From CBDFMR01 sp965249765 (GTDB lineage Bacteria; Bacteroidota; Bacteroidia; Chitinophagales; Saprospiraceae): 64,000 nt of DNA. The stretch lies in NCBI GenBank assembly GCA_965249765.1, contig CBDFMR010000005.1, positions 1,798,001 through 1,862,000 on the forward strand, written 5' to 3'. Below, one piece after another: positions 8,202 through 16,581 of this stretch; position 1 is the stretch's first letter; each line of letters begins with the position of its first letter. Below the pieces are notes generated by a model that did no database searches, was not told the DNA's origin, and saw only the letters and a program-made list of their open reading frames with translations. The translations under genes and the position numbers were made by a program.

Positions 8202-8933
8202 TTAAAACATGATAAACTTGGATCGAGATCCACAAGTAGCTTTACCAAAATATCCTATTCCCCAGTTGATTTCGAATACAATACCTGCGAATGCAGGATG
8301 TGTTCCTTTTTCACCTCCATCATAAACGGAAGCAGAGTTGACTGGTAACCCCTCATCGTAAGCCGCTGTATCATTTATATCTGTAAATCCATATTCAAAT
8401 CGGAGTCCAAGTATTCCAGTAAATGCTCCATCACTTCCCATGAAATACGCACCAAATCCAATCACTGCACCAAAGCCGCTGCTCTTGAAACTATCAGTAA
8501 AGTCTGCCGTGTTGCCACCAATAGTTCGTTCCATCTTATTCATCATGGACATCTTTGGACCTAGCTCGAAATATCCCAAATTGGCATTGTTGCGATAAAG
8601 AAGATAAAAGTCAAGTGTACTTATATCCCAATCTATAGTATTAGCGTCAAGGGAATTTTGCTCGAATGACTGTTTATATGACCCCTTCATTACATCTATA
8701 GTGATACCGGTGTTGTCATGGTTGATTCCAATCTTACCTCCAAAGGCATAACCTGTATTGATATTATAATCGAAAACGTCGCTATCTGCTATGGCTGAGT
8801 TATACAATCCGTATGCACCATACTGCGCTTTAGCACCAATATCAAACCACCATATTCCATCACGAGCACCACCTTGACTAAATATAAATGTTGAAGTCAA
8901 TAGTAAAAAACTGAGAATTGATAATTTCTTCAT
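8202..8933 (-). CDS. Outer-membrane beta-barrel protein
   Basis: 243 residues with a clear signal peptide (about 1-19, ending in FSQG). The mature part alternates short aromatic strands and polar turns (WWFDIGAKAQYGAYGLYN, GYAFGGKIGIN, FGAVIGFGAYFMG, LGLRFEYGF), the pattern of an eight-stranded barrel of the OmpA/porin-like type. It ends in KFIMF, an aromatic C-terminus suited to BAM insertion. The gene is single, transcribed toward the coiled-coil gene. No ligand can be inferred. Confidence 0.7.
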   Translation of the reverse strand: MKKLSILSFLLLTSTFIFSQGGARDGIWWFDIGAKAQYGAYGLYNSAIADSDVFDYNINTGYAFGGKIGINHDNTGITIDVMKGSYKQSFEQNSLDANTIDWDISTLDFYLLYRNNANLGYFELGPKMSMMNKMERTIGGNTADFTDSFKSSGFGAVIGFGAYFMGSDGAFTGILGLRFEYGFTDINDTAAYDEGLPVNSASVYDGGEKGTHPAFAGIVFEINWGIGYFGKATCGSRSKFIMF

Positions 8934-9082
8934 TTAGTTAGTTTTAAGAGAAACGTCAAGGACGTCATATGTAATTAATAATTAATGGATCAAATATAAG
9001 TTTAATTATGATTCTAGTAAGATACCCTTTGATAACCAAATGATGCCCGACATATTGTAAACTCAAATGATTCCAGGAATGG

Positions 9083-10117
9083 TCAGTAGGACTTTGCCTT
9101 GCTTCTAAATCCTTGAAGTAATTGACCAGCGAAAGACTTTGGGAAGTTTTCAATTTCTGGGAAACCAAGTTTGATATCTCGACCACTATGGGGAATACGA
9201 GCAGTCCCAAAGAGGTAATCCCAAAGTGCCAATGAGATTCCAAAATTGATACCATAATGCTCTCCTTTAGGAAGATTGTAGGCATGATGCCAAATGTGCA
9301 TTTCTGGACTATTAAAAATAAATTTCATGAATGGGCCCAATAATAACCACCCAATAATCGCACTTGAGACTATTGTTATAATTTGATATAGGGTGGAAAC
9401 TCCATCAAGAAAATGAATGTCAGCCAGTCCCAAAGTAAACACCACTCCAAGTGCTACCCCGATTATTAGACCAGTCACACGTCCTGATATTGTAATATTG
9501 GAATGGTTGTAATGTCCAATAACTAAACTCAAGATATGAATCACAAAGAAATCGTAAAGTCCTATCCCCAGTAATGCTAGAGGAATATACTCGATGCTAC
9601 GATAAACCAATGTTTCCATCCAATGGTAGCGTAGGTGGGCCGCAAAACCCATTTGTTCGACGCTGTGATGAACTTTATGGAATTCCCACAATCGGGAAGA
9701 GCGATGCAATAATCTATGTGTCCACCACTGTATAAAATCTCTGAATAAAAATCCTACAAGCAATATTGCCCACATGGGCCATGAACGTAGTGGGTTCATA
9801 GATTGAAGGTCCAGCCCGGCGAGTGAAATAAGCACGTCGTTGAAAAACTTAACCACGACATCACTAGAGGCATTGTATATAATCAACCAGAAAAGAAAAA
9901 AATTGAAGAACATGTAAAAGGCGTCGAGCCAAAAGTCCTTTCTGAATTTAGCTTGTTGCTTCCTCCATGGCCTCAGCCACTCCAGTGCAAGAAAAAACAG
10001 TGACACTAAGATGAGGGCATAGAAATAATTATGCCACCCTGGAGATGTAATTTGCTTCCATAGATGAGACGCATAGCCTGTGTATCCGTTTATAAATGCA
10101 TCAAAGTACGATTGCAT
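9083..10117 (-). CDS. Sterol desaturase / fatty acid hydroxylase family membrane protein
   Basis: 344 residues with several hydrophobic helices (about 28-47, 66-84, 113-130, 178-200, 210-262). It carries the di-iron histidine clusters of the family: H134xxxH138 (THRLLH), H147xxH150H151 (FHKVHH), H202xxH205 and H274xxH277H278 (HIWHH). The family inserts hydroxyls or double bonds into lipids using oxygen and two iron atoms. The substrate is unknown; carotenoids, fatty acids or hopanoid/ornithine lipids are possible in Bacteroidota. The gene stands 35 bases downstream of the rhodanese gene in the same direction, but function does not obviously link them. Confidence 0.9.
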   Translation of the reverse strand: MQSYFDAFINGYTGYASHLWKQITSPGWHNYFYALILVSLFFLALEWLRPWRKQQAKFRKDFWLDAFYMFFNFFLFWLIIYNASSDVVVKFFNDVLISLAGLDLQSMNPLRSWPMWAILLVGFLFRDFIQWWTHRLLHRSSRLWEFHKVHHSVEQMGFAAHLRYHWMETLVYRSIEYIPLALLGIGLYDFFVIHILSLVIGHYNHSNITISGRVTGLIIGVALGVVFTLGLADIHFLDGVSTLYQIITIVSSAIIGWLLLGPFMKFIFNSPEMHIWHHAYNLPKGEHYGINFGISLALWDYLFGTARIPHSGRDIKLGFPEIENFPKSFAGQLLQGFRSKAKSY

Positions 10118-10151
10118 ATTCTATCATTTTGATCACTCGATCGTTTTAGTT

Positions 10152-10601
10152 CTAGTTGTTAAAGTCACTATAAGCCTCATAGCCACCTTCCAGATTATAC
10201 ACATCCTTAATACTTGCACGTTGCATCACCTTAGCAGCACGATCAGATCTCTTTCCGCTTTTACAATATACTATGTAAGTCTTATCTTTGGGCAGCTTAA
10301 ATATGTTTTGCTCAAATTCATCACTGTAGTAATCTAACACAAGTGGATTACCTATTTTGCCTTCTTTGATTTCATCAAATGTTCTTACATCTAGCAATAG
10401 GGCAGATGAATCGTTATTCATAAATTTGGCTAAGTCCTCAACTTTAAGACTTTTAATTTGATTAGTTACAGCTGAATCAACATCTGTCGTTTCTGTATCG
10501 GAAACATTATATTTTTCGTTGACAGACTTGCATGATTGTTCCGTCATAAGGACGCCAAAAGACAGTAGAATAAGACAGTTGGAGAGGATCTTGTTTGTCA
10601 T
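10152..10601 (-). CDS. Exported rhodanese-like protein
   Basis: 149 residues: a hydrophobic N-terminal export segment ending near Cys24 (lipobox is poor, so lipoprotein status is uncertain), then a single rhodanese domain from about residue 50. The active-site loop CKSGKRS begins at Cys113 (TYIVYCKSGKRSDRAA), with DVRTFDEIKEGKI at 71-84 forming the usual substrate-side motif. The family carries sulfur as a cysteine persulfide or senses thiol state. Its start overlaps the stop of the upstream oxidoreductase by four bases (10598-10601), so the two are coupled. Confidence 0.88.
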   Translation of the reverse strand: MTNKILSNCLILLSFGVLMTEQSCKSVNEKYNVSDTETTDVDSAVTNQIKSLKVEDLAKFMNNDSSALLLDVRTFDEIKEGKIGNPLVLDYYSDEFEQNIFKLPKDKTYIVYCKSGKRSDRAAKVMQRASIKDVYNLEGGYEAYSDFNN

Positions 10602-11563
10602 GATTTTATTTTTAGTACAATTTTACCAAACTGTTTCCCTTTACTCAAATATTCCAGTGCCTCATTCGCATTTCTGGCATTAAAAACTTTATCAACGACA
10701 GGAACAATCTTATGGCGAGTTACAAAACTCAACATATCTTCAAATTCCCGATCATTACCCATCGTACTACCAAAAAGGTGGATCTGTTTTAAAAAAAGAT
10801 GCTGAGGACTGATTTCTCCAATCTTACCTTGTGTCCCTCCAAAGATTCCTATCCGTGCGCCTCGATTACATATTTTGATCAATTGATTGAATCCATTGCC
10901 TCCCGCACTGTCAATAACTACGTCCACTCCACCGTGCTCTTTCTTAAATTCATTTGCCCACTCATCCTCTCTGTAATTGGCTCCCGCAACAGCACCCATA
11001 GATATCGCCTTTTCTATTTTCTCTGCACTGCTAGATGTGACATAGACCTCGGCTCCTATCGCCTGCGCCATCTGGAATGCCATAAGGGCGACTCCACCAC
11101 CAATGCCAGATATGAGGACCTTATCTTTACTAGTGACCTTACAATTCCCGATGAGAGACCTATAGGCAGTTAGACCAGCAAGTGGTAGAGCCGAGGCCTC
11201 TATCATTTTTAGATGATCGGGAACTTCATGTACACGGTCGGAAGGAACTACAACCTTTTCGGCAAAACATCCTTGATACTCCAACCCTCTAATAGCATAA
11301 TCTGTAGATGGTACCAATGGATTGTCTCCCCAATGCATATTGGGGTTGATTATGACTTGCTTGCCATCTAAATAGCCTGCACCATCAGAACCCAAAACAC
11401 AGGGAAATGATACACCAGGATATAGTCCCATAGTGATCCAATAATCGCGGCGATTAAATGCTGCGTATGTCAATTCTATACTTTCACCTCCGTCACTTGA
11501 AGGAGCTTCGATGTCAGCCCATACTAGGGGCTCTTTCTTGCCATTAAGAAGTAATGCTTTCAT
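10598..11563 (-). CDS. MDR-superfamily alcohol dehydrogenase / quinone oxidoreductase
   Basis: 321 residues with the GroES-like N-terminal half (SDGAGYLDGKQVIIN) and a Rossmann nucleotide-binding half starting GIGGGVALMAFQMAQAIGAE, followed by the FGGTQGKIGEISP segment of the family. The dinucleotide motif and AALPLAGLTAYR-like segment (ASALPLAGLTAYRSL) are those of NADPH-dependent quinone oxidoreductase or enoyl reductase members. I see no structural zinc lobe of four cysteines, so it is probably a zinc-independent member. It is the first gene of a coupled pair with the rhodanese protein. Confidence 0.88.
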   Translation of the reverse strand: MKALLLNGKKEPLVWADIEAPSSDGGESIELTYAAFNRRDYWITMGLYPGVSFPCVLGSDGAGYLDGKQVIINPNMHWGDNPLVPSTDYAIRGLEYQGCFAEKVVVPSDRVHEVPDHLKMIEASALPLAGLTAYRSLIGNCKVTSKDKVLISGIGGGVALMAFQMAQAIGAEVYVTSSSAEKIEKAISMGAVAGANYREDEWANEFKKEHGGVDVVIDSAGGNGFNQLIKICNRGARIGIFGGTQGKIGEISPQHLFLKQIHLFGSTMGNDREFEDMLSFVTRHKIVPVVDKVFNARNANEALEYLSKGKQFGKIVLKIKS

Positions 11564-11690
11564 TTATAGTCTAACACATAAATCAGAAATCTGTTGTAAA
11601 GTCATGCTTAATATTTATATTGATCATAACAAGTTATTGTGCCCCATAAGATTATCTTAAATGTGGATAAAATCCAGCCATTACGTCTAT

Positions 11691-11717
11691 TTGAAACCAT
11701 CGTAAATGTTACATTTG
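11691..11717 (+). promoter_or_regulatory. Candidate Bacteroidota promoter of the porin/FMN-binding operon
   Basis: TACATTTG at 11710-11717 fits the Bacteroidota -7 consensus TAnnTTTG. A TTG (part of TTTG) at 11691-11693 is 16 bases upstream, slightly shorter than the usual spacing. The start codon at 11749 follows after 31 bases that contain the inverted repeat described separately. Confidence 0.5.
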
Positions 11718-11719
11718 CT

Positions 11720-11744
11720 CTTATTTTTATTTAATCTAAATAAG
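11720..11744. promoter_or_regulatory. Inverted repeat, candidate operator before the porin gene
   Basis: CTTATTT (11720-11726) and AAATAAG (11738-11744) form perfect 7-base arms 11 bases apart. The repeat lies immediately after the -7 element and before the ATG at 11749, where a repressor would block initiation. An AT-rich palindrome can arise by chance, so this is tentative. Confidence 0.35.
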
Positions 11745-11748
11745 ATTT

Positions 11749-12900
11749 ATGAGTAAGCTGTATATCATCCTAGGCATTTTTTGTATATGCTGTTCCCTAC
11801 AAGGACAATCGACATCCAATTTTGCTGATTCTACTACTACATCATCCTCAATTTACACAAGAATCTATGGCGAATTAGTCTATAATCAAATCATAGAATC
11901 GGATGTTAATCACAATGGAATCCTTGATGCACGTCGGATTGTCTTGATGATGGGGTATCATTTTAATGACAGGGTGCAATTCGTAACAGAGGTAGAGTTT
12001 GAACATGCGAGTGAAGCATTTGTAGAGCAAGCATTCATAAAGTATAACCTAAGAAATAATTTGAACATAAAGGGTGGTCTCCTCCTTATACCCATAGGTA
12101 TGATAAATGAAGATCATGAGCCAACAAACTTCAGTCTTGTAAATAGACCATGGCTTGACAAGGTTATCATTTCCTCGACCTGGCGAGAGATGGGAATCGG
12201 AATATCAGGCTTGCTATCGGAATTTGGCGTTAAGTATCAAGCTAATTTGACAGTCGGCCTTCTGAGTTATGGTAATGGAACAAAACTGAATGGCAGTGGA
12301 TTGCGTGGAGGTAGACAAAAAGGAATAAAATCTACTCTTAGTGGTCTGCCATCTTTATCAGCAAAGGCGGAGTATTACGGTATCCCAAACCTCAAACTGG
12401 GACTTTCTATATATCAAGGAAATACTGAATCCATGGCATATGACGGACTTAACAAGAATGACCAGCCTGGACAGGAAAGGGCAGATAGTACAGTAGTAGA
12501 TATTTCAATGATAGGAGCGCACGTCAATTATGATAAAAACCGATGGAAAATTAAAGGACAGTTGACATACGCTTCGTTGGGCAATACGGATGCCTACAAC
12601 GTTTTAGGTAATACCAACATTGGCAAAGGAATGCTAGGGTATTACTTGAACGTCGGATATAAGATTATCAATGGTGTACAACCATTGTATTTTTTCATTG
12701 ACTATTCTACTGTTGATACGCATTTTAAAGTAGATGAATCAATCGAAAGGAATCCTGCTTATTCACGTGATATATATAGTTTAGGGATCAATTGGTTTCT
12801 TAGCCGTGGTGCAGTTTTTAAAATGGACTATCAGTTCATCGGTCTCGATTCAGGAGAAGATTATAATCAATTCAATACAGGTATAGGGGTATGGTTTTAA
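11749..12900 (+). CDS. Outer-membrane porin
   Basis: 383 residues with a signal peptide (about 1-20, ending at SLQGQS). The mature sequence reads as a 16- to 18-strand porin of the OprO/OprP-like group: YGELVYNQII, VLMMGYHFNDRVQFVTEVEF, FVEQAFIKYNLRNNLNIKGG, GLLLIPIGMINE, and a typical C-terminal strand ending in GIGVWF with terminal Phe. The WREMGIGISG segment is characteristic of these porins. No transport substrate can be named. The downstream FMN-binding gene overlaps it by ten bases, so they form one operon, which suggests an envelope redox or metal-related job. Confidence 0.85.
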   Translation: MSKLYIILGIFCICCSLQGQSTSNFADSTTTSSSIYTRIYGELVYNQIIESDVNHNGILDARRIVLMMGYHFNDRVQFVTEVEFEHASEAFVEQAFIKYNLRNNLNIKGGLLLIPIGMINEDHEPTNFSLVNRPWLDKVIISSTWREMGIGISGLLSEFGVKYQANLTVGLLSYGNGTKLNGSGLRGGRQKGIKSTLSGLPSLSAKAEYYGIPNLKLGLSIYQGNTESMAYDGLNKNDQPGQERADSTVVDISMIGAHVNYDKNRWKIKGQLTYASLGNTDAYNVLGNTNIGKGMLGYYLNVGYKIINGVQPLYFFIDYSTVDTHFKVDESIERNPAYSRDIYSLGINWFLSRGAVFKMDYQFIGLDSGEDYNQFNTGIGVWF

Positions 12901-13385
12901 TCGTCGCTTTCTTGCTTCTTTTTCAAGGAAAGGAGGGTCACATTATTCCAGAACGCTATCAAAAAGAGGTGGACAAATCTATCAAGAAGACTTTTGATCT
13001 AGATGACTGCACTTTGGCGTTTGATGAGGATTGGGACATGTATGGCATTACATCCAGTGGTGAGATGCATGGATATCTTTATTACAGTAACATAAGGACA
13101 TGTAAAGCAGGTGGATGTTTAAAAGAATCAGAAATCAAAAATGATGGTGCCTATGAGTTTTTTGATTTTATAGTCTTGCTGGATAGCGAGCATCAAATTC
13201 GCAATATTAAGATACTTAAATACGGGTCTGATTATGGTTTTGAAATAACATCTCGTAGATATTTAAGAAAGTACATTGGTAAATATCCATGTGACCTAAA
13301 AGCAAGCGTCAGTGTGGATGGGATCTCAGGAGCTACCGTATCTGTCAATGCTCTCCATTCTAAGCTGATGGAGCTTTGTCGTTAA
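12891..13385 (+). CDS. Exported FMN-binding domain protein
   Basis: 164 residues with a short hydrophobic N-terminus (about 1-11) and an FMN_bind domain. Residues 143-150 (D143-G-I-S-G-A-T149-V) match the ApbE flavinylation motif D-x-x-S-G-A-T, so FMN is probably attached covalently to Thr149. Two cysteines sit at 71 and 76 (CKAGGC) and a third near the C-terminus, features shared by Bacteroidota members. The protein would act in the periplasm as an electron carrier. No ApbE transferase or obvious redox partner gene is nearby. Its start lies inside the porin gene (10-base overlap), indicating translational coupling. The export signal is short and slightly uncertain. Confidence 0.85.
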   Translation: MVLIVAFLLLFQGKEGHIIPERYQKEVDKSIKKTFDLDDCTLAFDEDWDMYGITSSGEMHGYLYYSNIRTCKAGGCLKESEIKNDGAYEFFDFIVLLDSEHQIRNIKILKYGSDYGFEITSRRYLRKYIGKYPCDLKASVSVDGISGATVSVNALHSKLMELCR

Positions 13386-13412
13386 GATATCTGTAGAAAT
13401 AATATCAGGAAT

Positions 13413-15809
13413 CTAGAAAGGATAGTTGACGGCAATATTTACATTACCTAAAAATTTGAATGTTCTATGACTCAGCCAGTAACTGCCGGTCTCTGGGTTG
13501 GGGAACGGATTTCTAATGCGGTATCCAAAGTCAAAGCGAATATTGAAATAGACAAAGTCCCATCTAAGCCCCCATCCACTTCCCAGGGCAATCTGCTTAT
13601 AAAAATCAGTAGTAAAATTTGCTCCTGGTCTATCCGGATCTTCTTTCCGTGTCCATACATTACCACCATCTAGAAATAGAGCCCCCTCCAGCAACCAAAA
13701 CAAGTCAAATCTGTATTCAAGATTAAATTCAAGCTTTATATCACCTTGCTGGTAAAACAGCTGATCTTGAACTGGGTTGATCAGGTTTGTACTGTTGGCA
13801 CCCGGTCCGAGTTCTCTGATTTGCCATGCGCGTATACTATTAGGTCCTCCAACATAGAATTGCTTGGTATAGGGGATTACCTGATCCTTATCAAGGGGTA
13901 GGGCAATACCTATGTTAAATCTACTAGCTAGGGCAGATCTCTTACCAAGGTCCGTGTAATATCTCGTATCTACATCGAGTCTTACGAATTTGGCAAACTC
14001 AAAGCGATCACTCAATCGCCATCTATCATCTTTCCCGTTGATCTGATTAGTAAGCTTATTTGCTAAAAGAATTTCCCATCCCGATAGTTCTAAGTCTGTT
14101 ATATTGGCCCATGATCTTCCACTGCCTTTCTTTGGACTTTGGTAAAAGTAAGTAAGACTTCTGAAGAAGACTCCTGTAAATAAGCTCGATTCAAAACTGT
14201 TTACAATAAATGGATTTCCTTCAATCCTATCAATGAACAAATCCTCGAGATTATAGCTATTTAGATTGAGCCCTATAGCTCTAAAAAGATATCTACTATA
14301 AGATGAAGGTCGATAATCGTAGCTATATGATAGACTCAAAGATCTTATGTCATAAAAGTCAATAATATTAGACCGAGTGTAGCTGAGGGTAAGTCTAGAC
14401 TTCGTATTTTCCTTTATTGAGGTGTGTCTCTCATCTGAGATAAGACCCAATTTATTGAAAGTCCCTCCGGTATTAAGGAGATCTACCAGTTTGGGGATTT
14501 CTAGATTTGCCTGGAGAGTTCCAGTGATGGCTGAGGTACGAATTTTGGGGTTAACCTCAAACTCATAACCGAGCTCACCATCAATAGAAAACAACTCCGC
14601 CCCCTTCAAGAAATTTCGATTTTCAAGTGACTCGCCGACAGAAAATCCAAACAGCTTCCTTCCCACAGAGCTTATGCTGGAGTAAAATGCATTCACGCCG
14701 AAGTCAGAAACCCAGCTGTTTTTATGAGGAACGAGGTAAACATTGAAATCGACCGTTGAATCCCTTTGAGATTCTACGATTGGACTTATTGTAATAAACT
14801 TATAGGTATGTAGCTCAGACAGCTTCTTGAATGTCAGATTTTGCCTATCTTTTTTATAAAACTCACCGGGTTTGAGATAAATTGACTGGCTCAATCTTGA
14901 AGGTTTTACGATAAACTCTTCACTCTTCTTGAAAAACTTTTGCCTTTCACCACCACCACCATCATTGTACATGGTCACAGGGTCCCCTTGAGTATAATCA
15001 GTAAACACATTTACAAGACCGACTCTATATTTTTGGTGTGCAAGATCAGGGCTTGGAGGGTTGACTCTTAGTTCAATAGATACTTTGCCATGTGCATTAG
15101 TACTGTCACCTTCCACCGTAATATAGCTTGAAGAAAAATTGGCATAGCCAAGATTCTGGAGCTCTTTGGCCACTCGTTGTCTTTCGGCATCAAAAAGACT
15201 TCCATCCATTGGTTGCCCCGACACAAGCGATATTTTGGAATCAAGGTTATTGATTACATCGATAATTGCTGTGTCTTCGCTGACGTATTTTATATTTGAT
15301 ATAAAGTATTGATGTCCCGGCGTGATGTCGTAGGTTACTTCACTTTTTTTATCCTTGGTCTCTACAGAATAAGCGACCAATGCCTCATAGTAACCCTTTC
15401 TATTTCTAAGATAATTAAACATTGATTGGGCCGTAGCATGAGTTTCTTCTTCACTGTAGATAGCTGGTAATTCACCTATTGAGTTTCTTCCCCAGTTATG
15501 ATACCAAGATGAATCTCCCGGTTGAGAATTAACAAAATAAAACCACTCTCGTGGCCAAAGAAGGAGCCAGCGTGTGTTAGGTGTTTGCCGTAAAAATAGT
15601 CTTAGTTCATTTTGAAGCTTTACCTTCTTCTGCCTCGACTGGTCAGAGTTGATTTCGATATTATTCTTTTTCAAAAGGGATTGACTCTCAGTCAAGTACT
15701 TATTAGTACCGCATGATGATACCAGCAGTACCAATAGTGACAGATAAAGTACCTTTTTTAAGGCTGCAAATTTCCAAAGTTTACTATTTTGAGAATTCAA
15801 TACAGGCAT
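13413..15809 (-). CDS. tamL: TamL-like BamA-family outer-membrane lipoprotein
   Basis: About 798 residues from the ATG at 15809. The signal ends at a lipobox (LVSSC, Cys33). POTRA-like repeats follow in the N-terminal half, and the C-terminal half is an Omp85 barrel with PFPNPETGSYWLSHRTFKF near the end and NIAVNYPF as last strand. Lipidated TamA homologues (TamL) are typical of Bacteroidota and pair with TamB; tamB is in this window at 26672. An open frame extends 31 residues further upstream, but those residues lie across the divergent methyltransferase gene and lack a signal peptide, so I use 15809. The start codon is one base from that of the divergent gene. Confidence 0.88.
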   Translation of the reverse strand: MPVLNSQNSKLWKFAALKKVLYLSLLVLLVSSCGTNKYLTESQSLLKKNNIEINSDQSRQKKVKLQNELRLFLRQTPNTRWLLLWPREWFYFVNSQPGDSSWYHNWGRNSIGELPAIYSEEETHATAQSMFNYLRNRKGYYEALVAYSVETKDKKSEVTYDITPGHQYFISNIKYVSEDTAIIDVINNLDSKISLVSGQPMDGSLFDAERQRVAKELQNLGYANFSSSYITVEGDSTNAHGKVSIELRVNPPSPDLAHQKYRVGLVNVFTDYTQGDPVTMYNDGGGGERQKFFKKSEEFIVKPSRLSQSIYLKPGEFYKKDRQNLTFKKLSELHTYKFITISPIVESQRDSTVDFNVYLVPHKNSWVSDFGVNAFYSSISSVGRKLFGFSVGESLENRNFLKGAELFSIDGELGYEFEVNPKIRTSAITGTLQANLEIPKLVDLLNTGGTFNKLGLISDERHTSIKENTKSRLTLSYTRSNIIDFYDIRSLSLSYSYDYRPSSYSRYLFRAIGLNLNSYNLEDLFIDRIEGNPFIVNSFESSLFTGVFFRSLTYFYQSPKKGSGRSWANITDLELSGWEILLANKLTNQINGKDDRWRLSDRFEFAKFVRLDVDTRYYTDLGKRSALASRFNIGIALPLDKDQVIPYTKQFYVGGPNSIRAWQIRELGPGANSTNLINPVQDQLFYQQGDIKLEFNLEYRFDLFWLLEGALFLDGGNVWTRKEDPDRPGANFTTDFYKQIALGSGWGLRWDFVYFNIRFDFGYRIRNPFPNPETGSYWLSHRTFKFLGNVNIAVNYPF

Positions 15810-15810
15810 A

Positions 15811-16566
15811 TTGTTATCCAGAAACAAAATAAAGCTCATTAATTCGCTCAGGCAGGTCAAGTTTAGACAAAAGTATGACAAATATATTGCAGAAGGCCAC
15901 AAATTGGCAATGGAAATAATCGCTTATGACCCTACGTCTATAGAAGATGTAATTGCAACTTCTTCATGGTTACAAACTTATGCTACACACATCAAGCACA
16001 TCGACGATAAAGTCATAGAAATTTCTCACAGTGATCTCCAGTCAATCTCAACCCTTACTACAACGAGTGACGTCATGCTGGTGGTACATAAACCTGCCAA
16101 TAGTGTCACTGTTGATTTTCGTGAATCTCGATCCATTTTTCTTGATGATATTCAAGATCCGGGAAACGTTGGCTCTATTATTCGTACTGCAAACTGGTTT
16201 GGTTACAAAAATGTAATCAGGTCACATGGAAGTGCAGATTTTTATGGCACCAAGTCTTTAAGAGCTGGTATGGGAAGCCATCTAAGTGTATCACTAGAAA
16301 CCATGAATTGTCAAGAGTTAGCTGAGGCAGTATCGGAATCAGCACCCATATTAGCAGCCGATATGGAAGGGCATTCCATCTATGAAGTAGACCCCCCTTC
16401 ATCACATGTACTAATTATTGGGAATGAAGGAAATGGTCTTAGTGACGTCGCAAGACAAATTGCAACTTCATTTATTTCAGTGCCTCCTTCTCCTGCTTCA
16501 AAAAACAATGAATCATTGAATGCAGCAATGGCCTGTAGTATCTTGGCCGCATTCCTGTGTCGTTAG
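15811..16566 (+). CDS. TrmH/SpoU-family RNA 2'-O-methyltransferase
   Basis: 251 residues. The SPOUT motifs are intact: motif 1 LDDIQDPGNVGSIIRTANWF (about 110-129), motif 2 IIGNEGNGLS (about 205-215) and motif 3 with SLNAAMACSILAAFL near the C-terminus. The N-terminal substrate-binding domain starts LSRNKIKLINSLRQVKFRQK, as in 23S rRNA 2'-O-methyltransferases. The enzyme uses SAM to methylate a ribose in rRNA or tRNA. The start is a TTG at 15811: an in-frame stop lies at 15790-15792 and no ATG is available between. It is divergent from tamL with a single base between start codons. Confidence 0.92.
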   Translation: MLSRNKIKLINSLRQVKFRQKYDKYIAEGHKLAMEIIAYDPTSIEDVIATSSWLQTYATHIKHIDDKVIEISHSDLQSISTLTTTSDVMLVVHKPANSVTVDFRESRSIFLDDIQDPGNVGSIIRTANWFGYKNVIRSHGSADFYGTKSLRAGMGSHLSVSLETMNCQELAEAVSESAPILAADMEGHSIYEVDPPSSHVLIIGNEGNGLSDVARQIATSFISVPPSPASKNNESLNAAMACSILAAFLCR

Positions 16567-16581
16567 TAATTGTTGATTCTT

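Noticed and set aside
8965..9285. A 106-codon minus-strand frame overlapping the hydroxylase gene end
   Set aside because: It runs in another phase of the real hydroxylase gene and shows no family signal.
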